From Candidatus Intestinimonas merdavium (GTDB lineage: Bacteria > Bacillota > Clostridia > Oscillospirales > Oscillospiraceae), in the NCBI GenBank assembly GCA_019115785.1, contig DXCX01000035.1, positions 1 through 35,000 on the forward strand: a stretch of DNA of 35,000 nucleotides. The letters run 5' to 3'. Below the pieces are notes generated by a model. It was not told the DNA's origin, searched no databases, and saw only the letters and a program-made list of their open reading frames with translations. Below, in pieces: positions 18,467 to 25,875 of this stretch. A program made the translations under genes and the position numbers. Each line of letters starts with the position of its first letter. The first letter of the stretch is position 1.

Positions 18467-18751
18467 ATGCTGAAGATCGGTCTTCAGTTCTTCGCTCACA
18501 AGAAGGGCGTCGGCTCCACCCGGAACGGCCGTGACTCCGAGTCCAAGCGTCTGGGCGTGAAGCGGGGCGACGGTCAGTTCGTCCTGGCCGGCAACATCCT
18601 GGTGCGTCAGCGCGGCACCCACATCCACCCCGGTGTGAACGTGGGCAAGGGCAGCGATGACACCCTGTTCGCCCTCAAGGACGGCAAGGTCAAGTTCGAG
18701 CGTCTGGGTAAGGACCGCAAGCAGGTTTCCATTGTGGAGATCGCCCAGTAA
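18467..18751 (+). CDS. rpmA: 50S ribosomal protein L27 with cleavable N-terminal extension
   Basis: 94-residue large-subunit protein whose N-terminus reaches the peptidyl-transferase centre. It begins [24 protein letters not shown]. The first nine residues are the Prp-cleaved leader, with the cut expected after Phe9, exposing AHKKG. The start at 18467 has GGAGGTG 7 bp upstream, overlapping the prp stop. A strong terminator follows 15 bp after the stop. Confidence 0.98.
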   Translation: MLKIGLQFFAHKKGVGSTRNGRDSESKRLGVKRGDGQFVLAGNILVRQRGTHIHPGVNVGKGSDDTLFALKDGKVKFERLGKDRKQVSIVEIAQ

Positions 18752-18765
18752 CTTGAGCATTATAG

Positions 18766-18803
18766 CGCCTCGGACAGGGTATCCTCTGTTCGGGGCGTTT
18801 TTT
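18766..18803 (+). terminator. Terminator or attenuator between rpmA and obg
   Basis: A 12-bp stem (18766-18777 with 18786-18797, two or three G-U pairs) and an 8-base loop, followed by TTTTTTA. It lies only 26 bp before obg. No separate obg promoter is seen, so partial read-through probably sets obg expression below that of the ribosomal genes. Confidence 0.85.
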
Positions 18804-18828
18804 ATTGATTGTACAGGAGGTGCTGTCT

Positions 18829-20106
18829 ATGCCAGCATTTGTGGATACCGCAAAGATCACGGTGAAGTCCGGCAAGGGGGGCAATGGCGCCGTGGCCTTC
18901 CACCGGGAGAAGTATGTGGCCGCCGGCGGCCCCGACGGCGGTGACGGCGGCCGGGGCGGCAACGTGATCCTCCAGGTGGACCCCCACATGTCCACTCTGA
19001 TGGATTTCCGCTACAAGCGCAAATATGTGGCCGGCAACGGCATGGACGGCACCGGAAAGCGCTGCTCAGGCAAGGATGGGGAGGACATGGTCATCAAGGT
19101 CCCCCTGGGCACCGTGGTCCGGGACGCCCAGACCGGCCAGATCATTGCCGACATGTCCAATACCGAGCCCTTTGTCCTCTGCCGTGGGGGCAACGGCGGC
19201 TGGGGCAACAAGCACTTTGCCACCCCCACCCGTCAGGTGCCCAACTTTGCAAAAGCCGGCCTCCCCGGCCAGGAGCGGGAGGTCATTCTGGAGCTGAAGC
19301 TTCTGGCCGACGTTGGCCTGGTAGGTTTCCCCAATGTGGGGAAATCCACCCTGCTCTCCGTGGTCTCCAAGGCCCGGCCCAAGATTGCCGACTACCACTT
19401 CACCACCCTTTTCCCCAACCTGGGTGTGGTCTATGTGGACGAAGGCGTCTCCTTCGTCATGGCGGACATTCCCGGCATCATTGAAGGGGCCAGCGATGGG
19501 GCTGGTCTGGGCCACGACTTCCTCCGCCACATCGACCGTTGCCGGCTCCTCATCCACATTGTGGACGTATCCGGCCGGGAGGGCCGGGACCCCGTGGAGG
19601 ACTTTGAAGCCATCAATACCGAGCTGGAGCAGTACAGCCCGGAGCTGGCCCAGCGCCCCATGTTGGTGGCTGGCAATAAGGCCGACATCGCCGAGGACCG
19701 CTCTTTGTTGGAAAAACTTAAGGTCCATGTGGAGGCCAAGGGCCTCACCTTCTTCGAGCTCTCCGCCGCCACCCACCAGGGGGTGGATGCCCTCATGCGC
19801 CACGCCGCCGGGCTCCTGGCCCAGCTCCCCCCCATTACGGTATACGAGCCCAACTACGTTCCAGCGCCCCCAGAGCTGGACACCAGCGGCGATGTCACCA
19901 TTGAGAAGGTGGATGATGTGTGGATGGTGGACGGCCCCTGGCTCCAGCGGCTCATGTCCAATGTCAATTTCAACGACATCGAGTCCCGCAACTGGTTTGA
20001 CCGGGTCCTGCGGGAGTCCGGACTCTTCCAGCGGATGGAGGACATGGGGGTCCAGGACGGCGATACCGTCTGCCTCTACAATTTGGAATTTGAGTACCAA
20101 AAATGA
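18829..20106 (+). CDS. obg: Obg/CgtA GTPase
   Basis: Essential ribosome-assembly and stress-response GTPase of 425 residues. The glycine-rich Obg fold spans about 1-158 (KSGKGGNGAVAFHREKYV, then GGPDGGDGGRGGNVIL). The G domain has GFPNVGKST, DIPGIIEGAS and NKAD. The C-terminal OCT domain is present (WMVDGPWLQRLMSNVNFND to LYNLEFEY), as in Firmicutes Obg. The start at 18829 has AGGAGGTG 6 bp upstream. The sporulation gene spo0B, which sits before obg in Bacillus, is absent here. Confidence 0.97.
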   Translation: MPAFVDTAKITVKSGKGGNGAVAFHREKYVAAGGPDGGDGGRGGNVILQVDPHMSTLMDFRYKRKYVAGNGMDGTGKRCSGKDGEDMVIKVPLGTVVRDAQTGQIIADMSNTEPFVLCRGGNGGWGNKHFATPTRQVPNFAKAGLPGQEREVILELKLLADVGLVGFPNVGKSTLLSVVSKARPKIADYHFTTLFPNLGVVYVDEGVSFVMADIPGIIEGASDGAGLGHDFLRHIDRCRLLIHIVDVSGREGRDPVEDFEAINTELEQYSPELAQRPMLVAGNKADIAEDRSLLEKLKVHVEAKGLTFFELSAATHQGVDALMRHAAGLLAQLPPITVYEPNYVPAPPELDTSGDVTIEKVDDVWMVDGPWLQRLMSNVNFNDIESRNWFDRVLRESGLFQRMEDMGVQDGDTVCLYNLEFEYQK

Positions 20107-20308
20107 CAAAACGGAGTATCCGGCGATGAATGACGATAAAAGAGGTCGAAATGGGACCCCTGTGGGATAGCACGGTACGCCGGTCTTACTTTGGTGTTTT
20201 CTTGGCAAATGGCGCTTAGCGCAAAAAGGGACCCGCCGCAGAACGATTTCATTCTGTAGCGGGTCCTTTTATGGTTTATGGGGAGTATATCCACCCAGAG
20301 ATCCCAGA
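20107..20308. other. Intergenic region after obg
   Basis: Between the obg stop and the aldo/keto reductase relic. The first ~115 bp hold no convincing gene or site. The remainder holds the hairpin at 20223-20270. Confidence 0.6.
20223..20270. terminator. Bidirectional hairpin terminator after obg
   Basis: A long stem built of GGACCCGC (20229-20236) with GCGGGTCC (20259-20266) and an upper CGCAGAA/TTCTG part, separated by a mismatch. A runs on the left and T runs on the right let it act in both directions. It resembles the hairpin at 33160-33205. Confidence 0.82.
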
Positions 20309-20509
20309 TCAGCGAAGTACCTGCTGGCCGCTGGCCACATAGATCTGATACCACTCATAGTGCTCCAGCTTCACATCCAGTGCCCGGATGGCCAGATCCA
20401 GCCGGTCCAGCTTGCTGCTGCCCACCAGGGGCATCGCTCCTACAGGGTGGTACATGATCCACGCATAGACGATCACCGCTGGCTCTACACCGTGCTTTTC
20501 TGCGATACC
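20309..20509 (-). pseudogene. Aldo/keto reductase, C-terminal relic
   Basis: Translation of the minus strand ending at the TGA 20309-20311 gives about 67 residues typical of the C-terminus of an aldo/keto reductase: IAEKHGVEPAVIVYAWIM, then MPLVGSSKLDRLDLAIRAL and a last stretch EHYEWYQIYVASG. The frame stays open upstream to 20596, but that part is not reductase-like and has no start codon or ribosome site. The catalytic Asp/Tyr/Lys/His barrel, about 230 residues, is missing. This is a remnant left by deletion or recombination, not a functional gene. Confidence 0.75.
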
Positions 20510-20620
20510 GGGGTGATTACAATAAGTTTGAAATTGACGCGCTGCCCGGGAAGTAGATCTGTCTCGGAGGCGATGTCCATGATGAGCCTTTCCCGTTCAG
20601 ACCCTGGAACGGCAAAGAAA

Positions 20621-20657
20621 AGGCAGGGCGGCATGACCCTTCCGTCATGCCGCCCTG
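20621..20657 (-). terminator. Terminator of the sigma/anti-sigma operon
   Basis: Perfect 14-bp inverted repeat (20624-20637 with 20644-20657, 6-base loop). Read on the minus strand it is followed by CCTTTTCTTT. It lies about 70 bp after the anti-sigma stop. Confidence 0.9.
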
Positions 20658-20726
20658 CGACAATTAAATGATTCTCCTATGGGGGCGTACCTTGCGGCGC
20701 TCCGTTTTTCATATTTAACGCCATTC

Positions 20727-21578
20727 TCAGGACGGGTCGATGGTAAACTCCTGGTTTCCCATGGAGCCGGGACCCAACTCATACTTTTCAAAAACCACCA
20801 CGGGGAGGCCCTCGGCATTCAGATAGAAGGGCTGGTCCTCCTCAATGCCCTGGAAGCCGCCCTGCTCGGCAGTCCAGTAGATATTGTCCGGGTCCTGTGC
20901 CCGCTGGGCGATCTGTTGGGCCACCTGGCTGTTGACCATCTCCATCCAGTTGGGTCCCAGCAGATCCCGGAGGGTGAGCTCCCGTCCGGTCTCCAGGTCA
21001 ATGTTGTAGGTGTAGAATTCCGTATAGGCGCTGGCCCGGGTCTCGGTCTTGTTAACCACAAAGGAGAGGTACTGCTCATTCTGGCACTTGACCTCGTAGT
21101 CTACATCAATGATGACCGGCATATAGTCCTTGGGATCTCCGCCGGTGGCCACATAGGCCTCCTTGGTCTCCCTGGCCCTGGCCTCAGCCTCATCAATGAC
21201 GGCCTGAATCCGGGTGGAGATCTCCTGGTTGATCTTCTGTTCCAGCTCGGTGTGGCCGGTGTTCTCCAGGGCGGGGAGGCGAACGTCAATGACCCGCTCA
21301 TCGTCATTGATGGTGTACTCACTGACGGTGACGATCCTGGCCAGGCTGCCCAGCACCGGCACCTCGTACACCGCCTGGGCAAAGCTGGGGCTGCCGTTGA
21401 CCAGCAGCACAAAGCAGGCGCAGCTGGCCAGAGCGGTGGCCAGGCTCCGGCGAAGGACCCGGCGGCCCTTCCGCAGCCGGTCCCCCTCCCGAATGGCGGC
21501 GCGGACGGCCAAGGAGAGCTCCTCCGGCGTCTCCTGAGCGTGATAGCGGGCCCTGGCCCGTTCCATTTCAGGGTGCAT
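20727..21578 (-). CDS. RsiV-like anti-sigma factor with DUF3298 domain
   Basis: 283-residue membrane protein. An N-terminal cytoplasmic segment of ~43 residues should bind the sigma factor. One transmembrane helix follows (SLATALASCACFVLLVNG, about 44-62), then an extracellular region. The latter ends in a DUF3298/RsiV-type domain: YLSFVVNKTETRASAYTEFYTYN, DLETGRELTLRDLL, and FYLNAEGLPVVVFEKYEL with GNQEFTI. In B. subtilis, RsiV binds lysozyme and is then cut to release SigV. The gene overlaps the sigma gene by 11 bp, so the two are translationally coupled. The signal sensed here is inferred, not known. Confidence 0.87.
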   Translation of the reverse strand: MHPEMERARARYHAQETPEELSLAVRAAIREGDRLRKGRRVLRRSLATALASCACFVLLVNGSPSFAQAVYEVPVLGSLARIVTVSEYTINDDERVIDVRLPALENTGHTELEQKINQEISTRIQAVIDEAEARARETKEAYVATGGDPKDYMPVIIDVDYEVKCQNEQYLSFVVNKTETRASAYTEFYTYNIDLETGRELTLRDLLGPNWMEMVNSQVAQQIAQRAQDPDNIYWTAEQGGFQGIEEDQPFYLNAEGLPVVVFEKYELGPGSMGNQEFTIDPS

Positions 21579-22074
21579 AGTCGATCTCCTCTCCTGTCAT
21601 GTCCTTAAGCTTTCGGATGGCTTTGTAGAGCCGGGACTTAACCGTGTTCAGATTAGCCCCGGTGGCCTGGGCGATCTCCTCCAGCTTCATGTCCTCAAAG
21701 TAGCGCAGCTTGATGACGGTCTGCTCTTGAAAGGATAGTCGGTCAATGGCATCATAGAGGTCCAGCCGCTCTCCCGGGTCCCCCGACTCCACCGCCCGGT
21801 CCACCATGACCTCCTCCAGAGACACCAGATTGCGGTTCCTCCGAAAATGGTTCATAGCCTCGTTGATGAGAATCCGGTAAAACCAGGTCTTCAGGTAGGC
21901 CGGTTCCCGGACGGTATCCACCTTGGACAGCGCCTTCACAATGGCCTCCTGGACCACGTCCAGGGCCGCGTCCCGATTTTTGACATAGCTGACCGCCAGG
22001 CGGTAAAAATCCGTCTGTCCGTTCAGGATATGCTCCACCAGCAGCTGGCGGTTGTCCGGGGCGCTTTTTCTCAA
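21568..22074 (-). CDS. ECF RNA polymerase sigma factor (SigV-like)
   Basis: 168-residue group 4 sigma factor. Region 2 spans about 20-85 (FYRLAVSYVKNRDAALDVVQ, then TWFYRILINEAMNHFRR). Region 4 spans about 110-160 (LSFQEQTVIKLRYFEDMKLE, then ATGANLNTVKSRLYKAIRKL). The start is a TTG at 22074; no ATG or GTG is available because an in-frame TAA lies just upstream. GGAAGG is about 12 bp before it, rather far, so expression may depend on coupling with the gene upstream, 21 bp away. An RsiV-like anti-sigma factor overlaps its end. The promoter at 23038-23065 fits its own class, so positive autoregulation is likely. Confidence 0.92.
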   Translation of the reverse strand: MRKSAPDNRQLLVEHILNGQTDFYRLAVSYVKNRDAALDVVQEAIVKALSKVDTVREPAYLKTWFYRILINEAMNHFRRNRNLVSLEEVMVDRAVESGDPGERLDLYDAIDRLSFQEQTVIKLRYFEDMKLEEIAQATGANLNTVKSRLYKAIRKLKDMTGEEIDYAP

Positions 22075-22095
22075 GGGAACAACAGCTTCCTTCCA

Positions 22096-23007
22096 TTATG
22101 GATCTTCCGGGCTTACCGTGTGGGTCCGCAGATAGTCGGCCCAGCATTGATAGCCGCTCTTGGTAAGGTGGACGCCATCGGTGCTCTTCTCCGCCGACAG
22201 AGCGTCTTTGTCTTCGGCCAGGGCAGCGTGGGCATCCACCAGATAGACCTCCTTTTGCCCAGCCAGTTGGGCAATCAGGTCATTATAGACGGCGATCTTC
22301 TCATTTTTCAGCCACTCGTGGCTCTCCGACTTTTCCGCCGTCACCGGCAGCAGGGTCTGGAGGTAGATCTGGGCTTCAGGCTGGGCGGCCCGGACCAGAT
22401 CGATCAGCTGTGCGTAGCTGTTATAGAACCGCTGGTCGTTGTACCAGCCCAGCTCGTTGATGCCCAGCAGGACATACACCTTGCCATATTCCTTCTGTTT
22501 CAGGGCCTCCAGGGGAGTATCTTTCTGACCATTCACCCGGATCACAGCGTCAGTGCGGACGGACTGGACGGTAAGGCCCTTATAGGAGAGGTTGGCCGCC
22601 CCCCGGATGTCACTATAAAGGAGCAGACCATCGGTGAGAGAGTCTCCCAGAAAGGCGGCGTCCTGGAACCAGTCGTCCTCCACCGCCTCCCCTTCCGGCA
22701 CAGGCACGCTGAAGTCGTAATTCTGGTTGGAAACAGCCTCCTCCTGGATGTGAGGCGTCTCTTCAGAGGCGGATACCGTGGGAAGGACGCGTGTTTCCAG
22801 CGGCACAGCTGTCTCTCCGGCAGGCTGCTGGCGCTCCACCTTCTGCAAGGGCAGGTCATCTGTATCATGCCGGGCGCTCACATGGGCCGCAAGCAAAGGC
22901 CAGCTCCCGGTCAGCAGCAGCACCAGGAGCAGCACAGCGGCGGGCAGCCGAAAGTGGGCGGCGCCGCGGCGCCTCCGCCTCTGGCAGCGTTTGGGTTGAT
23001 AGGCCAA
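22096..23007 (-). CDS. Membrane-anchored SGNH/GDSL-family hydrolase
   Basis: 303-residue protein with a very basic N-terminus (QPKRCQRRRRRG) and one transmembrane helix (about 20-40), so the enzyme faces the outside. After a ~70-residue linker comes an SGNH fold. Block I is FLGDSLTDG with nucleophile Ser123. Block III is LLGINELG, where the usual Asn-Asp is Asn-Glu. Block V is Asp277-x-x-His280 (DGVHLTKSGY). It likely removes or transfers acyl groups on cell-wall glycans or lipids. The start is a TTG at 23007 with AGGAGGGAG about 5 bp upstream. It is first in the ECF sigma operon, as OatA, which carries an SGNH domain, is linked to sigV in B. subtilis. Confidence 0.87.
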   Translation of the reverse strand: MAYQPKRCQRRRRRGAAHFRLPAAVLLLVLLLTGSWPLLAAHVSARHDTDDLPLQKVERQQPAGETAVPLETRVLPTVSASEETPHIQEEAVSNQNYDFSVPVPEGEAVEDDWFQDAAFLGDSLTDGLLLYSDIRGAANLSYKGLTVQSVRTDAVIRVNGQKDTPLEALKQKEYGKVYVLLGINELGWYNDQRFYNSYAQLIDLVRAAQPEAQIYLQTLLPVTAEKSESHEWLKNEKIAVYNDLIAQLAGQKEVYLVDAHAALAEDKDALSAEKSTDGVHLTKSGYQCWADYLRTHTVSPEDP

Positions 23008-23037
23008 GCGGCTCCCTCCTTTTGTTTTTCTATTGGT

Positions 23038-23065
23038 TAGACGGAGCGGTGAGCGGAAAGTTTTC
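23038..23065 (-). promoter_or_regulatory. ECF-type promoter of the SGNH-sigma-anti-sigma operon
   Basis: On the minus strand GAAAAC (23065-23060), a spacer of exactly 16 bp, and CGTCTA (23043-23038). This matches the Firmicutes ECF consensus TGAAAC-N16-CGTCTA except for one base. The start codon of the first gene lies 30 bp downstream. No sigma-A-type promoter is apparent here. Confidence 0.75.
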
Positions 23066-23093
23066 TATGGAGCAAATTTTTTATCAGAAAAAC

Positions 23094-23120
23094 AAAAAAA
23101 GGACAGCCAAAAGGCTGTCC
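23094..23120 (-). terminator. Terminator of tRNA-Gly
   Basis: 8-bp stem GGACAGCC/GGCTGTCC (23101-23108 with 23113-23120, 4-base loop), followed on the minus strand by TTTTTTT. It begins 8 bp after the tRNA 3' end and insulates the ECF promoter from upstream transcription. Confidence 0.93.
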
Positions 23121-23128
23121 TTTTTTTA

Positions 23129-23204
23129 TGGAGCAGGTGACGAGGCTCGAACTCGCTACCTCCACCTTGGCAAGGTGGCGCTCTACCAGATGAGCTACAC
23201 CTGC
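23129..23204 (-). tRNA. tRNA-Gly (anticodon GCC)
   Basis: 76-nt cloverleaf on the minus strand. The acceptor stem is GCAGGTG with CACCTGC, then discriminator U and encoded CCA. The D-arm contains GTAGCTCATCTGGTAGAGC. The anticodon arm is CCACC-TTGCCAA-GGTGG with anticodon GCC, and the T-arm contains GTTCGAGC. The 3' CCA is encoded (23131-23129). It decodes GGC and GGU, the favoured Gly codons in these genes. Confidence 0.96.
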
Positions 23205-23218
23205 AAGCGACAAATGAT

Positions 23219-23247
23219 ATTATAGCCACACTTGCCGCTTCTGTCAA
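23219..23247 (-). promoter_or_regulatory. Consensus promoter of tRNA-Gly
   Basis: Perfect TTGACA (23247-23242), 17-bp spacer and perfect TATAAT (23224-23219) on the minus strand, 14 bp before the mature tRNA 5' end. Confidence 0.93.
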
Positions 23248-23256
23248 GGGTATTTT

Positions 23257-24381
23257 TCAATTTTCCGCATTTTCATCTGCCTGGATCGTCGCCTCTCCAC
23301 AGACGGGGTACTCCCCGTCGGGCCAGACATAGTCCGCCTGGATCATCTGGGCATCGGTGAGAAGAACGCCCTCCTCCCAGGTCGGGTCCATGTGGCGGCT
23401 CCCCTCCTCCAGGGTCACGATGGTCCAGAAATGCCTTTCTCCATTGTGGGTCCCCTCCACCACCTGACAGGAAAGCTCCACCAGGTCACACAGCTCCTTG
23501 TAGGCCAGGGCCATGCCCTCGCTGTCAGCGGTCCCTTCTACCAGGGCGTGGTAGGCGGTGGAGCCAGCGCCGGCCTCCGCCGCGGCACTATCCCGGAGGG
23601 CGCCAAACAGCGCCGAGGCCAGCGCCCCATTCCCCAGGCCGACCCGGTAGGGCTCTGCCAGGTCGGCGGCGGCATCCTCCAGCTGCATCCGCTTTCCCTG
23701 GAGGGTCTTGGCGTCCTCGGGATAGGTGAGGAGAACCTCCACCACCCGCCGGCTCCCCTCATCCGGGTACAGATTCACCTGGGCCTCCGGCATCCCCAGG
23801 GCGGCGGCGGGCTGATCATAGTAGGCCTCCCGAATGAGCTCCCGGATGTAGTCAACGTCCTGGGTCTCATCAAAGTAGTTGATCTGAAAGACCGTCTCGG
23901 GGACAAAGCCATCCAGAGCGTCCAGCAGTTCGGCCCGGATGGCGCCGCTGCCGGTAACGGTGGTGACGGCAGCGATCTGCTCCGTCGAGCGCCGGTAGTC
24001 AACGGTAATGGTGGCCTCGTAGTAGGAGACCATTCGGGTGAAACTGTGCTGGATACGGTCTACGGCATAAGCGCCCAGGGGGTCGGAGTGGCTGATCTCA
24101 TCGCAGGCCTGGGTGAGCTGCTCCTCCACGTCCCCTTTCCAGTTTTTCAGGCGGATGACCCCTACCTCCTCATGGGCCTTCACCTGGGCCAGGATGGCGC
24201 TTTGAAGCTCAGCGTAGCTCTCCGCCCATACGGCGTTGGAGTCATCCTCCGCCACACTGAGCCTCACATGGGGCTCCACCGACTGGTACTCCCGCTCCAG
24301 CATGGCCGAGCAGCCGCCGAGCAGCGCCAGCGCCGTGAGCCACAGGACGGCAAGGCGCCCCTTAATAGCCCAGGTCCTCAT
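23257..24381 (-). CDS. Lipoprotein with a transglutaminase-like domain lacking the catalytic Cys
   Basis: 374-residue exported lipoprotein. The start at 24381 gives a type II signal peptide, MRTWAIKGRLAVLWLTALAL with lipobox LGGC. A longer open frame upstream is antisense-like sequence inside the LUD gene and is rejected. The start overlaps the LUD gene by 20 bp. The N-terminal ~250 residues are not recognised. The C-terminus follows the transglutaminase core: GTADSEGMALAYKEL, GERHFWTIVTLEE and RHMDPTWEEG. The expected Cys is Ser287, while His317 and Asp332 are kept with normal spacing. It is therefore probably a non-enzymatic binding domain or has altered chemistry. It is last of a five-gene minus-strand array. 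Confidence 0.78.
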   Translation of the reverse strand: MRTWAIKGRLAVLWLTALALLGGCSAMLEREYQSVEPHVRLSVAEDDSNAVWAESYAELQSAILAQVKAHEEVGVIRLKNWKGDVEEQLTQACDEISHSDPLGAYAVDRIQHSFTRMVSYYEATITVDYRRSTEQIAAVTTVTGSGAIRAELLDALDGFVPETVFQINYFDETQDVDYIRELIREAYYDQPAAALGMPEAQVNLYPDEGSRRVVEVLLTYPEDAKTLQGKRMQLEDAAADLAEPYRVGLGNGALASALFGALRDSAAAEAGAGSTAYHALVEGTADSEGMALAYKELCDLVELSCQVVEGTHNGERHFWTIVTLEEGSRHMDPTWEEGVLLTDAQMIQADYVWPDGEYPVCGEATIQADENAEN

Positions 24382-24949
24382 CCACCAGGACCACTTCCAT
24401 GTCCATGCTGTTGGGCTTCTCCCAATAGACCACCAGGGCCCGGCAGATGCGCTCCGGGCTCTTGCAGTCATAGCAGCGATCCCCCTTGGCGGCGCAGGGG
24501 GTCTTCCGGCCCAACCGCTGGGCGTTCTTGGGTGCGGCAATGTTCCGGGCCCGCCAGAGGGCGGCGTCATAGTCGGGGGCCACCTTGTTCCGCCCCACGA
24601 TAAAGTACACCTTCTCATGGCCGAAGAGCCCGGAGGCCACCCGGTTGCCGGTGCCGTCGATGTTGATGAGCTCTCCGGTCTCGGCGGCGCCATTCACCGA
24701 AGTGAGATAAATCTGGGCGCCGGCCGCCTCCTGGGCGGTGCTCCCCGCCCAGTGCCAGAGGATCTGGTTGTGCTTCCCCAGCCGCTCGGCCAGGGCCATC
24801 TCCTGAATGGTCACCGAGCCGCCGATGCCGATGGTCTTTTTGTCCAGGACGGCGTCTAAGTAGTCGGCGGCCTGGGCCGCCGTGTCAAAGCGGGAGACGG
24901 CAAAGCCCTCCGCCTCCAGGCTTTTCTGCAACTTTTCAAGGTCTGCCAT
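24362..24949 (-). CDS. LUD-domain protein (LutC/DUF162 family)
   Basis: 195-residue cytoplasmic protein of the LUD family, which includes the lactate-utilisation protein LutC. The N-terminal helix (LEKLQKSLEAEGFAVSRF) leads into TIGIGGSVTIQEMALAERLG. Further blocks are VNGAAETGELINIDGTGNR, KVYFIVGRNKVAPDYDAALW, and a Cys-containing CAAKGDRCYDCKSPERICRA, which could bind a cluster or metal. The partners LutA and LutB are absent, so a role in lactate oxidation is not supported here. AGGAAGGG precedes the ATG. It lies 27 bp after the YitT gene and overlaps the lipoprotein gene. Confidence 0.87.
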   Translation of the reverse strand: MADLEKLQKSLEAEGFAVSRFDTAAQAADYLDAVLDKKTIGIGGSVTIQEMALAERLGKHNQILWHWAGSTAQEAAGAQIYLTSVNGAAETGELINIDGTGNRVASGLFGHEKVYFIVGRNKVAPDYDAALWRARNIAAPKNAQRLGRKTPCAAKGDRCYDCKSPERICRALVVYWEKPNSMDMEVVLVDEDLGY

Positions 24950-24976
24950 AAAACACCCTTCCTTTCTTACAAGGAT

Positions 24977-25846
24977 CTATAGATCATTTTGCTGATACTC
25001 TCGGAATCCCTCGCCCATGACTTCGTGTGCGTCGCAGACAATGAGAAAGGCGGTAGGGTCCACCTCCTTGACCATGCGCTTCATGGTCACAATCTGACGC
25101 TGTTTGAAGGCGCACATGAGGACCTCTTTGTCCTGCCCCGACCAGGCGCCTCTGCCCTGGAGGATGGTGACCCCCCGGTCCAGCTCCCGGGTGAGCTTCC
25201 GGGCAATGGCCCGCGGGTCCTGGCTGATGATATAGGCCACCTTGGCGGTATCCAGACCGTAAAGGACCATGTCCATCACCTTGGAGGAGAGGTAGAGCGC
25301 CACTACGCCGTAGAGAGCGCTGTATGCGTTCTCAAAGGCCAGGGCCACCGCCACGATGACCACCAGGTCGATGGCCATGAGGAGCTTGCCCATGGGCAGC
25401 CAGGCCAGCTTGAGCTTCAAAAGCCGGGCGATGAGATCGGTGCCACCGGTTGTGGCCCCCTGGAGGAAGACGATGCCCAGGGAGCCGCCCATGAGCACAC
25501 CGCCGTAAATGGAGGCCAGCATAGGGTCCATGGGCTGGAAGGTGTGGAGCATGTGGAGCACGTCGATGGCCACGGAGGAGACGAACATGGCGTAGAGGGA
25601 GGAAAGGAGGAGATGCCCTCCCAGCAGCCGCCAGCCCAGGAGAAACAGCGGGGCATTGAGAAGGATGACCACAGTGCCGATGGGGGCCCAGGGCAGGAAG
25701 GCATTGATGATCTGGGCCACGCCAGTGATGCCGCCGAAGCCGATCTCGTTGGGCTCATAGCACCAGTTAAAGCCCACGGCGTACACCATCGACGCCAGGG
25801 TGATCCACACATAGGCCAGCAGGGTCTTGCTCAGGGTCTTTTTCAT
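24977..25846 (-). CDS. YitT-family membrane protein (DUF161 and DUF2179)
   Basis: 289-residue protein. The N-terminal ~200 residues contain five or six hydrophobic helices of the YitT membrane domain, including EPNEIGFGGITGVAQII and GGVLMGGSLGIVFLQGATTGGTD. The C-terminal ~85 residues form the cytoplasmic DUF2179 domain, with DRGVTILQGRGAWSGQDKEV then LMCAFKQRQIVTMKRMVKEVDP, thought to bind a small ligand. The start at 25846 has TTGGAGGT 6 bp upstream; ATGs at 25879 and 25876 overlap the topoisomerase stop and lack a ribosome site. The function is unknown, with transport suspected. It lies 29 bp after the topoisomerase A gene. Confidence 0.92.
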   Translation of the reverse strand: MKKTLSKTLLAYVWITLASMVYAVGFNWCYEPNEIGFGGITGVAQIINAFLPWAPIGTVVILLNAPLFLLGWRLLGGHLLLSSLYAMFVSSVAIDVLHMLHTFQPMDPMLASIYGGVLMGGSLGIVFLQGATTGGTDLIARLLKLKLAWLPMGKLLMAIDLVVIVAVALAFENAYSALYGVVALYLSSKVMDMVLYGLDTAKVAYIISQDPRAIARKLTRELDRGVTILQGRGAWSGQDKEVLMCAFKQRQIVTMKRMVKEVDPTAFLIVCDAHEVMGEGFREYQQNDL

Positions 25847-25875
25847 AGATACCTCCAAGGGGGCGGAATCTTCCA

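Noticed and set aside
19066..20208. Long minus-strand frame opposite obg
   Set aside because: It is antisense to a clear obg gene and the translation is of low complexity without motifs.
21847..23040. Plus-strand frame opposite the sigma and SGNH genes
   Set aside because: It is antisense to well-recognised genes, has no ribosome site or family pattern, and crosses the ECF promoter.
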